Shown: positions 17,891 to 27,382, numbered from the stretch's first letter. The stretch is DNA of 64,000 bases from Microbacterium gorillae (GCF_000826185.2 NZ_LN648871.1:1-64000), one strand, 5' to 3'. Notes: generated by a model not told the origin, from the sequence alone. Made by a program: numbers and translations.

Positions 17891-19203
17891 AGCGCCAGCT
17901 CCCCAACCCGCAGGAACTCCTGCAGCTCATGCAGTTCAAGGCTCCCACGCTGAACCCGACCGACCGTCGGCTGGAGAAGGCCCTGACGATCGCGGACCTC
18001 CGTCACATCGCCAAGCGCCGGACCCCGCGCGCCCCGTTCGACTACACCGATGGCTCGGCGGAAGGCGAGATCTCGCTGGCCCGCGCTCGCCAGGCGTTCC
18101 AGGACGTGGAGTTCCACCCTTCGATCCTGCGCAATGTGCCGGAGGTGGACACGTCCACCACGGTCCTCGGCGGGACTTCGTCGATGCCGTTCGGCATCGC
18201 CCCGACCGGCTTCACCCGGATGATGCAGACCGAGGGTGAGATCGCCGGGTCCGGTGCCGCCGGCGCCGCCGGCATCCCGTTCACGCTGTCGACCCTCGGG
18301 ACGACCTCGATCGAGGACGTCAAGGCGGCGAATCCGCGCGGGCGCAACTGGTTCCAGCTCTACGTCCTGCGCGACCGCAGCATTTCGTACGGACTGGTCG
18401 AACGTGCCGCGAAGGCCGGCTTCGACACCCTCTTCTTCACGGTGGACACTCCCGTCGCCGGGGCCCGCCTGCGGGACAAGCGCGCCGGGTTCTCCATCCC
18501 ACCCCAGCTGACGCTCTCGACGGTCATCAACGCCATCCCACGGCCGGCGTGGTGGATCAACTTCCTGACCACCCCGACGCTCGAGTTCGCATCGCTGACC
18601 TCCACCGGCGGCACCGTCGGAGACCTCATCGAGCAGGCGATGGACCCGACCATCTCGTTCGAGGACCTGGAGACCATCCGGGCCATGTGGCCGGGAAAGA
18701 TCATGGTCAAGGGCGTGCAGACGCTCGAGGACGCGAAGCTCCTGGCCGACACCGGCATCGACGGCATCGTCCTGTCCAACCACGGCGGCCGTCAGCTGGA
18801 CCGCGCCCCGATCCCGTTCCACCTGCTGCCGAGTGTCGTGCAGGAGTTGGGGGCGGACATGGAGATCCACCTCGACACCGGCATCATGAACGGCGCCGAC
18901 ATCGTCGCGTCCGTCGCCCTGGGCGCGGATTTCGCGCTGGTCGGGCGCGCGTACCTCTACGGCCTCATGGCCGGCGGACGACGCGGAGTGGACAAGACGA
19001 TCTCCATCCTGCGCAGTGAGATCGAGCGCACGATGAAGCTGCTCGAGGTCGCCACGGTCGATGAGCTGAACCCGAGCCATGTCACGCAGCTCTCCCGCCT
19101 GCAGCCGATCGCGAAGCCCGTCGCGGACGCCGCCGAGGCGATGACGGCCGGCAAGCCGAAGACGGTCCCGGCGAACAGGCCGGCCCGCACCGCGAAGGCC
19201 TGA
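17884..19203 (+). CDS. lldD: FMN-dependent L-lactate dehydrogenase / alpha-hydroxy-acid oxidoreductase
   Basis: The 439-residue FMN TIM-barrel enzyme oxidises L-lactate to pyruvate, probably feeding electrons to quinone. FMN-binding and active-site blocks are visible: [45 protein letters not shown], the catalytic His in SNHGGRQLD, and [11 protein letters not shown]. The C-terminus has an extra 30-residue polar tail ([20 protein letters not shown]), longer than in E. coli LldD. ATG overlaps the regulator stop by 7 nt, so the two genes are translationally coupled under the LldR operators. Confidence 0.92.
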   Translation: MVKRQLPNPQELLQLMQFKAPTLNPTDRRLEKALTIADLRHIAKRRTPRAPFDYTDGSAEGEISLARARQAFQDVEFHPSILRNVPEVDTSTTVLGGTSSMPFGIAPTGFTRMMQTEGEIAGSGAAGAAGIPFTLSTLGTTSIEDVKAANPRGRNWFQLYVLRDRSISYGLVERAAKAGFDTLFFTVDTPVAGARLRDKRAGFSIPPQLTLSTVINAIPRPAWWINFLTTPTLEFASLTSTGGTVGDLIEQAMDPTISFEDLETIRAMWPGKIMVKGVQTLEDAKLLADTGIDGIVLSNHGGRQLDRAPIPFHLLPSVVQELGADMEIHLDTGIMNGADIVASVALGADFALVGRAYLYGLMAGGRRGVDKTISILRSEIERTMKLLEVATVDELNPSHVTQLSRLQPIAKPVADAAEAMTAGKPKTVPANRPARTAKA

Positions 19204-19237
19204 TCGGGCCGGGTCGGCGCGCGGAACGGAACCGGAT

Positions 19238-20011
19238 TCAGCCGGCGACGCGTGCGTCCAGCGACGCGAGCAGCGCGTCCAGGCGGTCGGCGGTGTCCTC
19301 CCACCCCTCGACCGCGACGCTCGGCACGCCGAGGGCGAGCACGGGGTAGTCGTTGCCGCCCTCGTCGAGCCGGTCGCCGTAGAAGAGCATGTCGGCCAGA
19401 GCCACGCCGCTCGCTTCCGCGAGCCGCGTCATGCCGTAGGCCTTGTCGATGCCGATCCGCGTGATGTCCAGGGAGGTCGAACCGCCGGCGCGAACCTCGA
19501 GGTCCGGCAGGCAGGCGGCGACGGCGGCGCGCAACCGCAGGCGCTTCTCGCCGGAGGGGTCCCACGCCTTCTTGTCGGCCAGGGCCGCGTGCTGTCCGAG
19601 CGCGGAGAAGGTGATCTGTGACCCGCGATCCTCGATGACATCGCCGGTCGGATTCTCCTCCCAGAGCCCCAGGCGGCGTGCCTCCTGCTCGAGCGCGGCG
19701 ATGGCCGCCGCCTTCTGCGCCTCGTCGAGATCCTCGCGATACACCGTGGCGAAGCCGCTGCCATCGTGACGGTAGTACTGCGTGCCGCACGTGGGCATGA
19801 GGTGGATCCGCTGCAGCGTCGAGGCCGAGGTCTCCGGAAGGCGTGCGATGACCTGGGTCCGGAACTGCTCCCACTGCCCGCCGGAGATGATGGCCACCTG
19901 GACCCGCTCGGCGAGACGCACGAGCAGGTCGGCGATGCGGGGGTCGAGGACGGCCTTGGACGGCGCGAGGGTGTCGTCGAGGTCGAAGGCGACCAGCTCT
20001 GGCGCAGTCAT
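19238..20011 (-). CDS. HAD-IIB family hydrolase (phosphomannomutase-like phosphatase)
   Basis: The 257-residue protein begins with HAD motif I as FDLDDTLAPSK (nucleophile D10, general acid D12). It has motif II as ISGG, a Lys in GIDKAYG and motif IV as FYGDRLDEGGND. This arrangement fits the HAD-IIB group close to eukaryotic-type phosphomannomutase and sucrose phosphatase; a sugar phosphate is likely but not proven. AAGGACC lies just before ATG 20011. It is convergent with lldD. Confidence 0.87.
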   Translation of the reverse strand: MTAPELVAFDLDDTLAPSKAVLDPRIADLLVRLAERVQVAIISGGQWEQFRTQVIARLPETSASTLQRIHLMPTCGTQYYRHDGSGFATVYREDLDEAQKAAAIAALEQEARRLGLWEENPTGDVIEDRGSQITFSALGQHAALADKKAWDPSGEKRLRLRAAVAACLPDLEVRAGGSTSLDITRIGIDKAYGMTRLAEASGVALADMLFYGDRLDEGGNDYPVLALGVPSVAVEGWEDTADRLDALLASLDARVAG

Positions 20012-20045
20012 GCGGGTCCTTCCGGAGGCGGAATATCCAGTCTAA

Positions 20046-20163
20046 GCGGCCGATTCATGCGAGCCCGCCGGGAAGCCTCGGCCCGGGACAGGATGACCGC
20101 GGCTCCGAGGAGGAAGCGGAGCGGGCGGGAGAACGCCGTCACCTCGCGCAGAGAATCGGCCGC
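20046..20163. repeat. Long-range 11-bp inverted repeat in an intergenic region
   Basis: GCGGCCGATTC (20046-20056) and GAATCGGCCGC (20153-20163) are perfect inverted copies 96 nt apart, in the 230-bp gap between the divergent HAD and MFS genes. An open frame (ATG 20057 to the TGA at 20243-20245, 62 codons, Arg-rich) spans it but lacks a ribosome site and any family signature. The arms could be a regulator pair or chance in GC-rich sequence. Confidence 0.35.
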
Positions 20164-20241
20164 CCCGGGTCGCGGACGTTCGGTCGTGATCGCCGGACGT
20201 GCGGTCGGGTGCGAAGCGCGGCGGCGGCTCAGGCTGAACGG

Positions 20242-21468
20242 GTGATGACGAATGACACTCAGCAGGCAGAACCGGCCACCGACGGCGTCCCCACGACAGC
20301 GGCACGCCAGGGCATGCGGTGGACGGGACTGCTGGCGATGCTGGCGACGAGCTTCGTGCTCGTCACGGCCGAATTCCTCCCCAGCGGGATCCTCACTCCG
20401 ATGGCCGCCTCCTGGGGGGTGACGCCGGGCCAGGCGGGGCAGACCGTGACCGTCACCGCGGTCGTCGGCTTCATCGTGGCCCCGACGATCGCGGCGGCGG
20501 TTCCGCGGCTGGACCGTCGCCGGCTGCTGATCATCCTGGCGCTCCTGGCGATGGTGTCGAATCTCGTCGTCGCGATCGCACCGGACATCTGGGTGGCCTT
20601 GGCCGCGCGCGTTCTGCTCGGCGCTGCGCTCAGTGGCTTCTGGGCGATGTCACTGACGGTCGCCGCCACGCTGGCGAGCCCGGAACGCATCGGCAAGGCG
20701 ATGGCCGTGGTGACCCTCGGGACCTCTGTGGCCACCATCGCGGGTGTCCCGATCGGAGTGGCGGTCAGCATGCTCGCCGATTGGCGCTATGTCTTCATCG
20801 GGGCGGCGGTGCTGAGCCTGGCCGTCGCGATCGTCCTGCGCCTGGCCCTGCCGCGGGTTCCCGCGTCCGCCGGCACGGGCCTCGGACAGCTCTGGGACAC
20901 GTTGCGCCGCCCGGGGATCGCGTCGGGCCTGGCCGGTCACGTCCTGGTCGTGCTCGGCCAGATCACCGCGTACACGTTCATGCGCGTCGCTCTGGAGCGG
21001 GTTGACGGACTTGACGCCGCCGGAATCGCCGCCGTTCTCGTGCTGTTCGGCGTCGGTGGGTTCCTGGGGAACCTCCTCATCGGGCTTCTCGTCGATCGCC
21101 GACTCGCGGTGCTGGCCTTCGTGGTGCCGCTGCTTCTGGCGGCGTCGGTCGCGACGGTCGCTTTCGCGCCCGGATCGCTCGTCGCGGTCGCGGTGGCGGT
21201 GACCCTGTGGGGTGCGGGCTTCGGCGGCTGGCTGGTGATCGTCAACACCTGGCTGGGTCGCGTCGTCCCGGACCGCCTGGAGGCCGGCGGCGGGCTCGTG
21301 GTCGCCGGGTTCCAGCTCGCGATCACGATCGGGGCCGCGCTCGGTGGGCTGCTCGTGGACAGCTTCGGCGTGACGGTGACGTTCGTCGCCGCCGCCGGTG
21401 TCCTGGTGGTCGGAGCGGTGCTGTTCGGCCGGGCCGTGCACGGTGTCACGCACCGCTGCGCGGGGTGA
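20242..21468 (+). CDS. MFS transporter (DHA1/AraJ-like efflux family)
   Basis: The 408-residue protein has twelve predicted membrane helices. MFS features include TAEFLPSGILTPMAASWGVTP (split: TAEFLPSGILTPMA), typical of the AraJ/YdhP drug-efflux branch. Between helices 2 and 3 comes PRLDRRRLLI, and motif C-like GTSVATIAGVPIGVAVS sits in helix 5. Substrate is unknown; relatives export drugs or sugars. GTG 20242 is directly followed by ATG; CAGGCT (20230-20235) ends 6 nt before the GTG, so leaderless initiation at 20242 is favoured. It is convergent with the AraC gene. Confidence 0.88.
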   Translation: MMTNDTQQAEPATDGVPTTAARQGMRWTGLLAMLATSFVLVTAEFLPSGILTPMAASWGVTPGQAGQTVTVTAVVGFIVAPTIAAAVPRLDRRRLLIILALLAMVSNLVVAIAPDIWVALAARVLLGAALSGFWAMSLTVAATLASPERIGKAMAVVTLGTSVATIAGVPIGVAVSMLADWRYVFIGAAVLSLAVAIVLRLALPRVPASAGTGLGQLWDTLRRPGIASGLAGHVLVVLGQITAYTFMRVALERVDGLDAAGIAAVLVLFGVGGFLGNLLIGLLVDRRLAVLAFVVPLLLAASVATVAFAPGSLVAVAVAVTLWGAGFGGWLVIVNTWLGRVVPDRLEAGGGLVVAGFQLAITIGAALGGLLVDSFGVTVTFVAAAGVLVVGAVLFGRAVHGVTHRCAG

Positions 21469-21492
21469 GGCACGTCGGCGGGTGTCGCTGTG

Positions 21493-22362
21493 TCAGACGC
21501 GGGCGAGCTGATTGCGGCGCCAGGCCGCCGGGGTCAGGCCGGTGTGGCGGCGGAAGGCGCGGCTGAACCCGTCCTCGGAGGCGTACCCGAGCAGATGCGC
21601 GGTCTGGGAGACCGTCTGCCCGTCGCGCTCGAGGTGCGTCATCGCGGCGTCCATCCGCACGTTCGCGAGGTAGGTCGCCGGCGACTGCCCGACGAGGTCG
21701 CGGAAGCGTTCGGCGAACACCGTCCGGGACATCGCGGCGATCGTGGCGAGGCTGCCGACGGTCCACGCCCGCCCGGGCTCGTCGTGGATCGCGTCGATCA
21801 CCCGTCCGACGTGGGGATCCTCGGTGCTGATGAGCCAGCTCTCCGTCGTGCACCCGCGTTCGGTCCACGCACGCATCGCCGCCGCCACGATCGTCGTCGC
21901 GATTCGTGCGCAGACCGTCGCATCGCCCACGCGGGACGCGCCGGGCGATTTCGGTCCCATCGCGGCGGCCAGCCCGGCGACGGCGGGTTCGGCGTCGGCG
22001 AAGTCCCGCACCACCATGAGGTCGGGGAATGATGTCGCGATGGTGCGGGCGCCGCGCGCGGGAACGAGTTCGGTGACGATGACCTCCGTGTCGGCATCCC
22101 CGCGCAGTTGCAAGCCGAGGCGCCCGGCGACGATGAGGATGTCGCCGGCGTCCAGCGTCTCGCGGCAGCTCGCGGACATCCTGCCGTCAGGGGAGCCGAA
22201 CGTCAGTCTCACCCGTCCGGAGCGGACGTAGACGACCGCGGTGCGGTCCGGGTCCGGGCGCGCCGGCCAGGCCGTGAATCGGTCGTGGCGACGGGAGGAC
22301 GCAACCTCCCAATCGAGGGCGGCGAGCATGCGCTCGAAGGCGGGGGAGTCTTGCGTCACCAT
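21493..22362 (-). CDS. AraC family regulator with N-terminal cupin
   Basis: The 289-residue protein has a cupin_6-type sensor domain (residues about 10-180, with VVYVRSGRVRLTFG and DAGDILIVAGRLGLQL) and two C-terminal helix-turn-helices. The first is in TVGSLATIAAMSRTVFAERF, the second in SQTAHLLGYASEDGFSRAF ending RRHTGLTPAAWR. Members regulate adjacent oxidoreductase or transporter genes. ATG 22362 (MVTQDS) or the next GTG is preferred; the longer frame to 22449 crosses the divergent promoter. It is divergent from a serine hydrolase with a tandem 16-bp repeat between, which could be its operator. Confidence 0.88.
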   Translation of the reverse strand: MVTQDSPAFERMLAALDWEVASSRRHDRFTAWPARPDPDRTAVVYVRSGRVRLTFGSPDGRMSASCRETLDAGDILIVAGRLGLQLRGDADTEVIVTELVPARGARTIATSFPDLMVVRDFADAEPAVAGLAAAMGPKSPGASRVGDATVCARIATTIVAAAMRAWTERGCTTESWLISTEDPHVGRVIDAIHDEPGRAWTVGSLATIAAMSRTVFAERFRDLVGQSPATYLANVRMDAAMTHLERDGQTVSQTAHLLGYASEDGFSRAFRRHTGLTPAAWRRNQLARV

Positions 22363-22402
22363 GCCGTCGCCAACCGGTCCGCCCCCGCCGGTATTCCGCG
22401 GT

Positions 22403-22434
22403 GCCGGTGTGTCATGTGGCCGGTGTGTCCTGTG
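22403..22434. promoter_or_regulatory. Tandem 16-bp direct repeat, candidate AraC-type operator
   Basis: GCCGGTGTGTCATGTG (22403-22418) is followed without a gap by GCCGGTGTGTCCTGTG (22419-22434), with one mismatch. The pair lies 41 bp upstream of the AraC start and directly before GAGGCT (22436-22441), the apparent -10 box of the divergent serine hydrolase. Direct repeats beside a -35 position are the usual architecture for AraC activators. Confidence 0.5.
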
Positions 22435-22447
22435 CGAGGCTGAACCC

Positions 22448-23323
22448 ATGACGACCGCTCACGCCGTGGCCACCGACTTCGCGAAGCTCGTCGACGCGCA
22501 GCGGCTCAGTGCGTACGGCGTCCACGTGCGGATCGATGACGAGGAAGCCGAGCACCGGTGGCGCAGCGATGATCGCGTGAACGTGTACTCGGTGTCCAAG
22601 GGCGTGTGCGCGCTGGCGATCGGTATGGCGATCGACGAACGGCTCCTGTCGCTGGACACGCGCGTTCCGGAGCTTCTCCCGGCGATGGAACTCGGATCCG
22701 GAGTCGAGGAGGTGACGCTCCGTCATCTGCTGTCGATGACCAGCGGGATCGATTTCGCCTGGTTCGGGGGAGACCGCGTGCCGGGACCGGATCTGGCGCA
22801 GGCGATGCTGCGCCTGCCGACGGCGGGGCCGGGGGAGTCGTTCGCATACAGCGACGCGAGCACCTACGTCGCCATGCGGATGCTGGGCGCGATCGTCGGT
22901 GACGTTCGGGACTGGTTGCTGCCGCGGCTGTTCGACCCGCTGGAGATCGACAACCCGCAGTGGCACCGGTGTCCGCGCGGGTGGATCGTCGGCGGCAGCG
23001 GGCTCGAACTGCGCACGAGCGAGCTCGCTCGGATCGGGAGGGTGCTGCGCGATCGCGGGCGATGGGAGGGGCGACAGCTGGTCGAGTCGAGCTGGATCGA
23101 TCGGATGCACAGCGAGTGGACCGACACGGGTGCGTCTCGTCCGTTCCAGCGTTACGGTCTCGCCGCCTGGGACGGCCCACAGCAGTGCTGGCGCCTGGAT
23201 GGGCGCTACGGCCAGTACGTGGTCGTGGACGACGAACGTGGCGCCGTCATCACCATCACCGCGCACGAGGAGGAACGCGATCACCTCCTCGCCGACTTCG
23301 CGGCCCAGGTCCTTCGCGCGTAA
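22448..23323 (+). CDS. Beta-lactamase-family serine hydrolase
   Basis: The 291-residue protein is a class C beta-lactamase/PBP-fold hydrolase. The nucleophile motif SxxK is S48-V-S-K51 and the second motif is a YSD near residue 138 in place of YxN. It has no signal peptide, so it is likely a cytoplasmic esterase/amidase-type relative, not an antibiotic-resistance enzyme. LRHLLSMTSGIDF is the conserved block after the nucleophile. GAGGCT (22436-22441) ends 6 nt before ATG, consistent with leaderless expression. Confidence 0.87.
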   Translation: MTTAHAVATDFAKLVDAQRLSAYGVHVRIDDEEAEHRWRSDDRVNVYSVSKGVCALAIGMAIDERLLSLDTRVPELLPAMELGSGVEEVTLRHLLSMTSGIDFAWFGGDRVPGPDLAQAMLRLPTAGPGESFAYSDASTYVAMRMLGAIVGDVRDWLLPRLFDPLEIDNPQWHRCPRGWIVGGSGLELRTSELARIGRVLRDRGRWEGRQLVESSWIDRMHSEWTDTGASRPFQRYGLAAWDGPQQCWRLDGRYGQYVVVDDERGAVITITAHEEERDHLLADFAAQVLRA

Positions 23324-23414
23324 CGCCAAGGTCGCTCCCAGGGTCTGCATTTCCACGAGCGTGAAGCTGCCGGAATCGGGAGCAGTGCGAGGGTGTGATG
23401 CCGGCGCCGAACGA

Positions 23415-23449
23415 CGAAAGAGCCGGTCCGTGATGGACCGGCTCTTTCG
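23415..23449. terminator. Strong intrinsic terminator hairpin
   Basis: CGAAAGAGCCGGTCC and GGACCGGCTCTTTCG form a perfect 15-bp stem with loop GTGAT. It lies just 3' of tRNA-Pro on the minus strand and also downstream of the serine hydrolase on the plus strand, so it can serve both. The AAAG/CTTT ends give a short T-run either way. Confidence 0.85.
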
Positions 23450-23451
23450 GA

Positions 23452-23530
<79 letters not shown>

Positions 23531-23602
23531 TTGTCGGATCCGCGGGCGGTTCCGGACAACTCACTCAGTCTACCCGATGGAAGAGGGTGGTGATGACCAA
23601 CC

Positions 23603-24544
23603 TCACCCCTCGCGGGGGACCAGAGTGATCAGTGACGCCTCCGGACGGCAGGCGAATCGCACCGGCGCGTAGATCGAGTGCCCGATGCCGGCGCTGACGT
23701 TCAGCGGGATGCGGCGCGTGCCGGCATCCCACGAGGACAGACCGCGGGTCTGATCGAGCGGAAGGTCGCAGTTCGCCACGAGTGCTCCGAAGCCGGGCAC
23801 ACGGACCTGACCGCCGTGCGTGTGACCCGCGAAGATCATGTCCGCCCCCTCAGCCGCGAACGCGTCCAGAACCCGACGATACGGAGCGTGCGTGACGCCG
23901 ATCTCCAGGCGGGGGAGGTCCGAAGCCTCGTTGCGAACGCTCGCGGCGTAGGCCGGGAGCTCATCGAGGCGATCCCAGTCGCGATGCGCGTCCCCGACGC
24001 CGAAGAAGTCCAGCCTCCGCCCCCGCACCTGCAGGGCCGCGGCGCCGTTGTCCACGGAGTGCCACCCGAGCGTGTCCGTCAGGAAGGCGTCCAAGGCCGC
24101 GGTGTCCAGCGGCTTCTCCTCGACGTTTCCGCGCTGGGACGGGCCGGTCAGGTAGCGGAGCGGGTTGCGCGGGGTCGGCGCGAAGAAGTCGTTCGAGCCG
24201 TACACGAACACACCCGGGACACCGCGGAATCCGGCATACGCCGCGCGGATCGCGCGCAGCGCGTCCGGGTGTCCGAGGTTGTCGCCGGTGTTGACGATCA
24301 GGTCCGGACGCAGGGACGCCAGCGAGGCGATCCACGCCTGCTTGCGAACCTGCCAGGGAGCCATGTGGACGTCGGACAGGTGCAGGATCCGGATCGGGTC
24401 CGCACCCGCCGGCAGCACCGCGACGGTGTGCTGGCGCAGCGTGTACAGGTGTCGTTCAATGCCGATGCCCCACGTCGCCGCGGCGGCACCGGCGACCGCG
24501 ACCGCCGCAAGGGCGGTGCGGCCGCGGTGCGTCGCGGTCGTCAC
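23603..24544 (-). CDS. Membrane-anchored metallophosphoesterase
   Basis: The 313-residue protein has an N-terminal membrane helix (ALAAVAVAGAAAATWGIGI) and a calcineurin-like phosphoesterase domain. Metal-binding motifs are LSDVHM, NTGDNLG, the GSND variant of GNHE, VTHAP and FAGHTHGGQVRVP. It would hydrolyse a phosphoester, probably on the outer face of the membrane; the substrate is unknown. The GTG start overlaps the stop of the PBP1A gene by 4 nt, so the two are co-translated. PBP1A-phosphoesterase pairing is common in this family. Confidence 0.88.
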   Translation of the reverse strand: MTTATHRGRTALAAVAVAGAAAATWGIGIERHLYTLRQHTVAVLPAGADPIRILHLSDVHMAPWQVRKQAWIASLASLRPDLIVNTGDNLGHPDALRAIRAAYAGFRGVPGVFVYGSNDFFAPTPRNPLRYLTGPSQRGNVEEKPLDTAALDAFLTDTLGWHSVDNGAAALQVRGRRLDFFGVGDAHRDWDRLDELPAYAASVRNEASDLPRLEIGVTHAPYRRVLDAFAAEGADMIFAGHTHGGQVRVPGFGALVANCDLPLDQTRGLSSWDAGTRRIPLNVSAGIGHSIYAPVRFACRPEASLITLVPREG

Positions 24545-27102
24545 CCGACCGGGCACTTCTTGGCTTGGACCTTGATCGAGATCGACGTGCCCTTCGACGT
24601 GGATGTTCCCGCGCCCGGGTTCGTTCCGGTCACTCGACCCTCCTTCGGCGCGTCCTTCTTCTCGGAGCACTGCTGCGTCACGGAGGAGAACCCAGCCGCG
24701 TTCAGCGCGTCCCGCGCATCGAACAGCGACTGCCCGGACACGTCCGGAACCGTCGCGCCCTTACCGGAGCTCGGGTTGATCGTGACCGTGGTGCCGGCCT
24801 GCACCGACCCGGCGCCCGGGTCCTGCGTGGCGATCGTGCCCTTCGGCTGGTCGGAGTCGACCTCGGAGCCGACGTTGACCTCGAATCCGGCGTCGTTGAT
24901 GATCTTGGTCGCCTCATCGATGGACTTTCCGACCACGCTGGGCAGGTCCTTGTACACGAGGCGCGTCAGGTTCTGATCCGGCTGCGGGAACGGCCCCGCC
25001 GGGTACAACGCATCGGCGGCAGCCTGCATGCGCCGGCCGAGTTCGTAGCGGATGCTGTTCACCTGCCGGCCGTTGGCATCGTAATCGTAGACGTCCGCAA
25101 GGCCCTCGACGTTGCCGACCCACGCGGCGCTCGTGATACGCGAGCTCGTCTGGATCAACCAGGTCTGAATGGACTCCGCGGTCCCGGTCTTGCCGGCGAG
25201 TTCAGTGCCGTCGAACGGGTTGCCGTCCTGACCGGTTCCGCCCGAGGCCATCACGCCCTGCAGCGCGTAGAGCGCGGTCGCGGCGACGTTGGGGTCGATC
25301 TTCTGCGTGCAGGTGGGCTTGTACTCCTTGATCACCGTGCCCGTGGAGTCGGTGACCTTGTCGATCGCGTAGGGCGTGCACTGGGAACCCTTGTTCGCGA
25401 GGGTGGCGTACACGCTGGCCATGGCAACCGGCGAGATGTTGTTGGAACCGAGGAGCCAGAACAGGCCGGACGTCTCCAGCTGCTTGCCGTCACCGGGAAC
25501 GGCGCCGAGACTGATCGCGAGGTCGCGCACCTTGCAGACGTTGATCTTCTCACTCATCGAGAGGAAGCCCGTGTTCAACGAATCCCGCGTGAATCGCATG
25601 ACGTTGCCGCGGTATCCCGGGTTCCGGTCGAAGTTCTCGGAGTTTCCGGAGTAGATGAGGCCATCGCACTCGGAGGTGTAGTCCTTGTTGCGGTGGACGG
25701 CGTTCAGGGTCTCGTTCACCGAGTGGCCCTCGATCAGCCACTCCAGCAGCGTGAACACCTTGAACGTCGATCCGGTCATGAAGCCGGCACCGCCGTTGGT
25801 GGCGAGGTGCAGCTGGTCGCCGGCGTACACCATGGACGACCACGCGTTCGGGTCGGCTCCGGCCGGTGCGCCCGAGTCCGAGAAGTTCGTGTTCTGCGTG
25901 ATGGAGAGAATTCGGCCGGTGGCCGCATCCAACTGGACGCCGGCCGACCCGAGGTCCATTCCCGGGATCGAGGCCGGAACCAGGTCATGCATGGCCGCCG
26001 TGGACTGCTCCTGCAGGCCGGGATCCAGGGTCGTGTAGACGCGCAGGCCGTCCTTGTTCATCTTGTCGATGCGGTCCTCGAGGGTCGCCCCGAACGTCTT
26101 GTCATCCAGGAGCATGCCCTTGACGAGCTGGCAGAAGTACTCCTTGCCGACCGCCTGCTGGCAGCCGACGACCGGGTCGCTGATCTTCGGATCGATCGGC
26201 TCCTTGATCGCCGCCTGGTACTCGGCATTGGTGATCTTGCCGTCCGCGCGCATGCGGAAGAGCACCGTGTCGCGACGGTCCTTGGTCTTCGCGTAACCGT
26301 TCGCCGCGCCGTTGTCCTCAGAATCGGGATGGTCAATGCGGAACGCGTTCGAGGACTGCACCATGCCGGCCAGCGTGGCCGCCTGGTTGAGGGTCAGATT
26401 GGCCGCCGACGTGCTGAAGTAGCGTTGCGCGGCGGCCTCGATGCCGTACGTGATGCCGCCCCACGAAGCGATGTTCAGGTAGCCGAGGAGGATGTCCTCC
26501 TTGGAGTACTGCGTCTCGAGCGAAATGGCGTAGCGCATCTCCTGCAGCTTGCGCTTGAGGCCATCCGTGCCCTTGGCGTTCGTCGCCGCCTCGTAGCAGT
26601 CATCTCGCGCCGTGTCGTCCACGGCGGTGTACTCACAGCGCTGGATGAGCACGTTCTTGACGTACTGCTGGCTGATCGAGGAACCGCCGGAGGTGTCCTT
26701 GTGCTGGAGGTTGCTGAGGAGGGCGCGCACGGTTCCCTGCATGTCCACGCCGCCGTGGGTGAAGAACCGGTTGTCCTCGGACGAGGTGATCGCGTCGATC
26801 ATGACCGGGGCGATCTGGTTGTACGCCACCGGCTTACGGTTCTGCTGGTAGAACCGTGCCATCTCGACGTCCTTGCCGCTGGCGTCCTTGGCGTAGAAGA
26901 TCGTCGGTTCCATGATCTTGTCGATCTTGAGCGAGTTCGGCAGGGAATCGAACATGTCGATGCCGCTCTTGGCCGCGAGGCCGCTCACCGCGATCGCGGG
27001 CGTCACGGTCGCGGTGATCAGGATTCCGGCGACGACGCTGAGGCCGAGCAGGCCGAGCAGTCCGCCGAGCACACCGCTGGCTGTGCGTTTCGTTCCAGGC
27101 AT
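24541..27102 (-). CDS. Class A penicillin-binding protein (PBP1A) with PASTA domains
   Basis: This 853-residue bifunctional peptidoglycan synthase has an N-terminal membrane anchor (residues 10-40) and a GT51 glycosyltransferase domain with the catalytic Glu in SSEDNRFFTHGGVD, near 108. The transpeptidase domain has the nucleophile Ser in GSTFK near 441 and KTGT near 638. Two C-terminal PASTA repeats run from about 725 to the end. It polymerises and cross-links murein outside the membrane. The ATG has a TACGAT -10 box (27115-27110) ending 7 nt upstream, so the mRNA may be leaderless. The long open frame on the opposite strand is a coding shadow. Confidence 0.95.
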   Translation of the reverse strand: MPGTKRTASGVLGGLLGLLGLSVVAGILITATVTPAIAVSGLAAKSGIDMFDSLPNSLKIDKIMEPTIFYAKDASGKDVEMARFYQQNRKPVAYNQIAPVMIDAITSSEDNRFFTHGGVDMQGTVRALLSNLQHKDTSGGSSISQQYVKNVLIQRCEYTAVDDTARDDCYEAATNAKGTDGLKRKLQEMRYAISLETQYSKEDILLGYLNIASWGGITYGIEAAAQRYFSTSAANLTLNQAATLAGMVQSSNAFRIDHPDSEDNGAANGYAKTKDRRDTVLFRMRADGKITNAEYQAAIKEPIDPKISDPVVGCQQAVGKEYFCQLVKGMLLDDKTFGATLEDRIDKMNKDGLRVYTTLDPGLQEQSTAAMHDLVPASIPGMDLGSAGVQLDAATGRILSITQNTNFSDSGAPAGADPNAWSSMVYAGDQLHLATNGGAGFMTGSTFKVFTLLEWLIEGHSVNETLNAVHRNKDYTSECDGLIYSGNSENFDRNPGYRGNVMRFTRDSLNTGFLSMSEKINVCKVRDLAISLGAVPGDGKQLETSGLFWLLGSNNISPVAMASVYATLANKGSQCTPYAIDKVTDSTGTVIKEYKPTCTQKIDPNVAATALYALQGVMASGGTGQDGNPFDGTELAGKTGTAESIQTWLIQTSSRITSAAWVGNVEGLADVYDYDANGRQVNSIRYELGRRMQAAADALYPAGPFPQPDQNLTRLVYKDLPSVVGKSIDEATKIINDAGFEVNVGSEVDSDQPKGTIATQDPGAGSVQAGTTVTINPSSGKGATVPDVSGQSLFDARDALNAAGFSSVTQQCSEKKDAPKEGRVTGTNPGAGTSTSKGTSISIKVQAKKCPVG

Positions 27103-27164
27103 AGGCTTGATCGTACTGCCGAAGGCTGAAAGACGGCCTGCACACGCGACCCCTCGGAGACGAA

Positions 27165-27380
27165 GTGACCACCTGGGAATACCTCACCACGCCGCTGCTC
27201 ATTCACAACACCGCCGCCATCATGAACAACTGGGGCAAGCAGGGATGGGAGCTCGTCCAGGTCGTCACGGGCCCCGAGGGAGGCCTCGTCGGCTACTTCA
27301 AGCGTCCGCTCTCGGATGCCGCCCCGGCCAACACCGGTCTCGCTTCCGCGGCGGCCGCAGCCACCCAGTTCGAGGAGTGA
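27165..27380 (+). CDS. DUF4177 domain protein
   Basis: The 71-residue protein contains the short DUF4177 pattern TTWEYLTTPLLIHN then NNWGKQGWELVQVV and GYFKRP, followed by an Ala-rich tail. Function is unknown. GTG 27165 is preceded by GGAGACGA. It ends 2 nt before the RidA gene and is divergent from PBP1A; this trio is a conserved neighbourhood in related actinobacteria. Confidence 0.82.
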   Translation: MTTWEYLTTPLLIHNTAAIMNNWGKQGWELVQVVTGPEGGLVGYFKRPLSDAAPANTGLASAAAAATQFEE

Positions 27381-27382
27381 AC

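Noticed and set aside
20057..20245. A 62-codon frame in the HAD-MFS gap
   Set aside because: It is Arg-rich, has no ribosome site or -10 box at the right spacing, and ends over the MFS start.
22448..23323. Antibiotic-resistance beta-lactamase
   Set aside because: There is no signal peptide and no KTG box; the sequence fits the broad serine-hydrolase family, not a resistance enzyme.
24565..27129. An 854-codon open frame antisense to PBP1A
   Set aside because: It has no family motifs and a composition rich in Arg, His and Val, as produced by antisense of GC-rich coding sequence; the PBP1A motifs on the other strand are complete.
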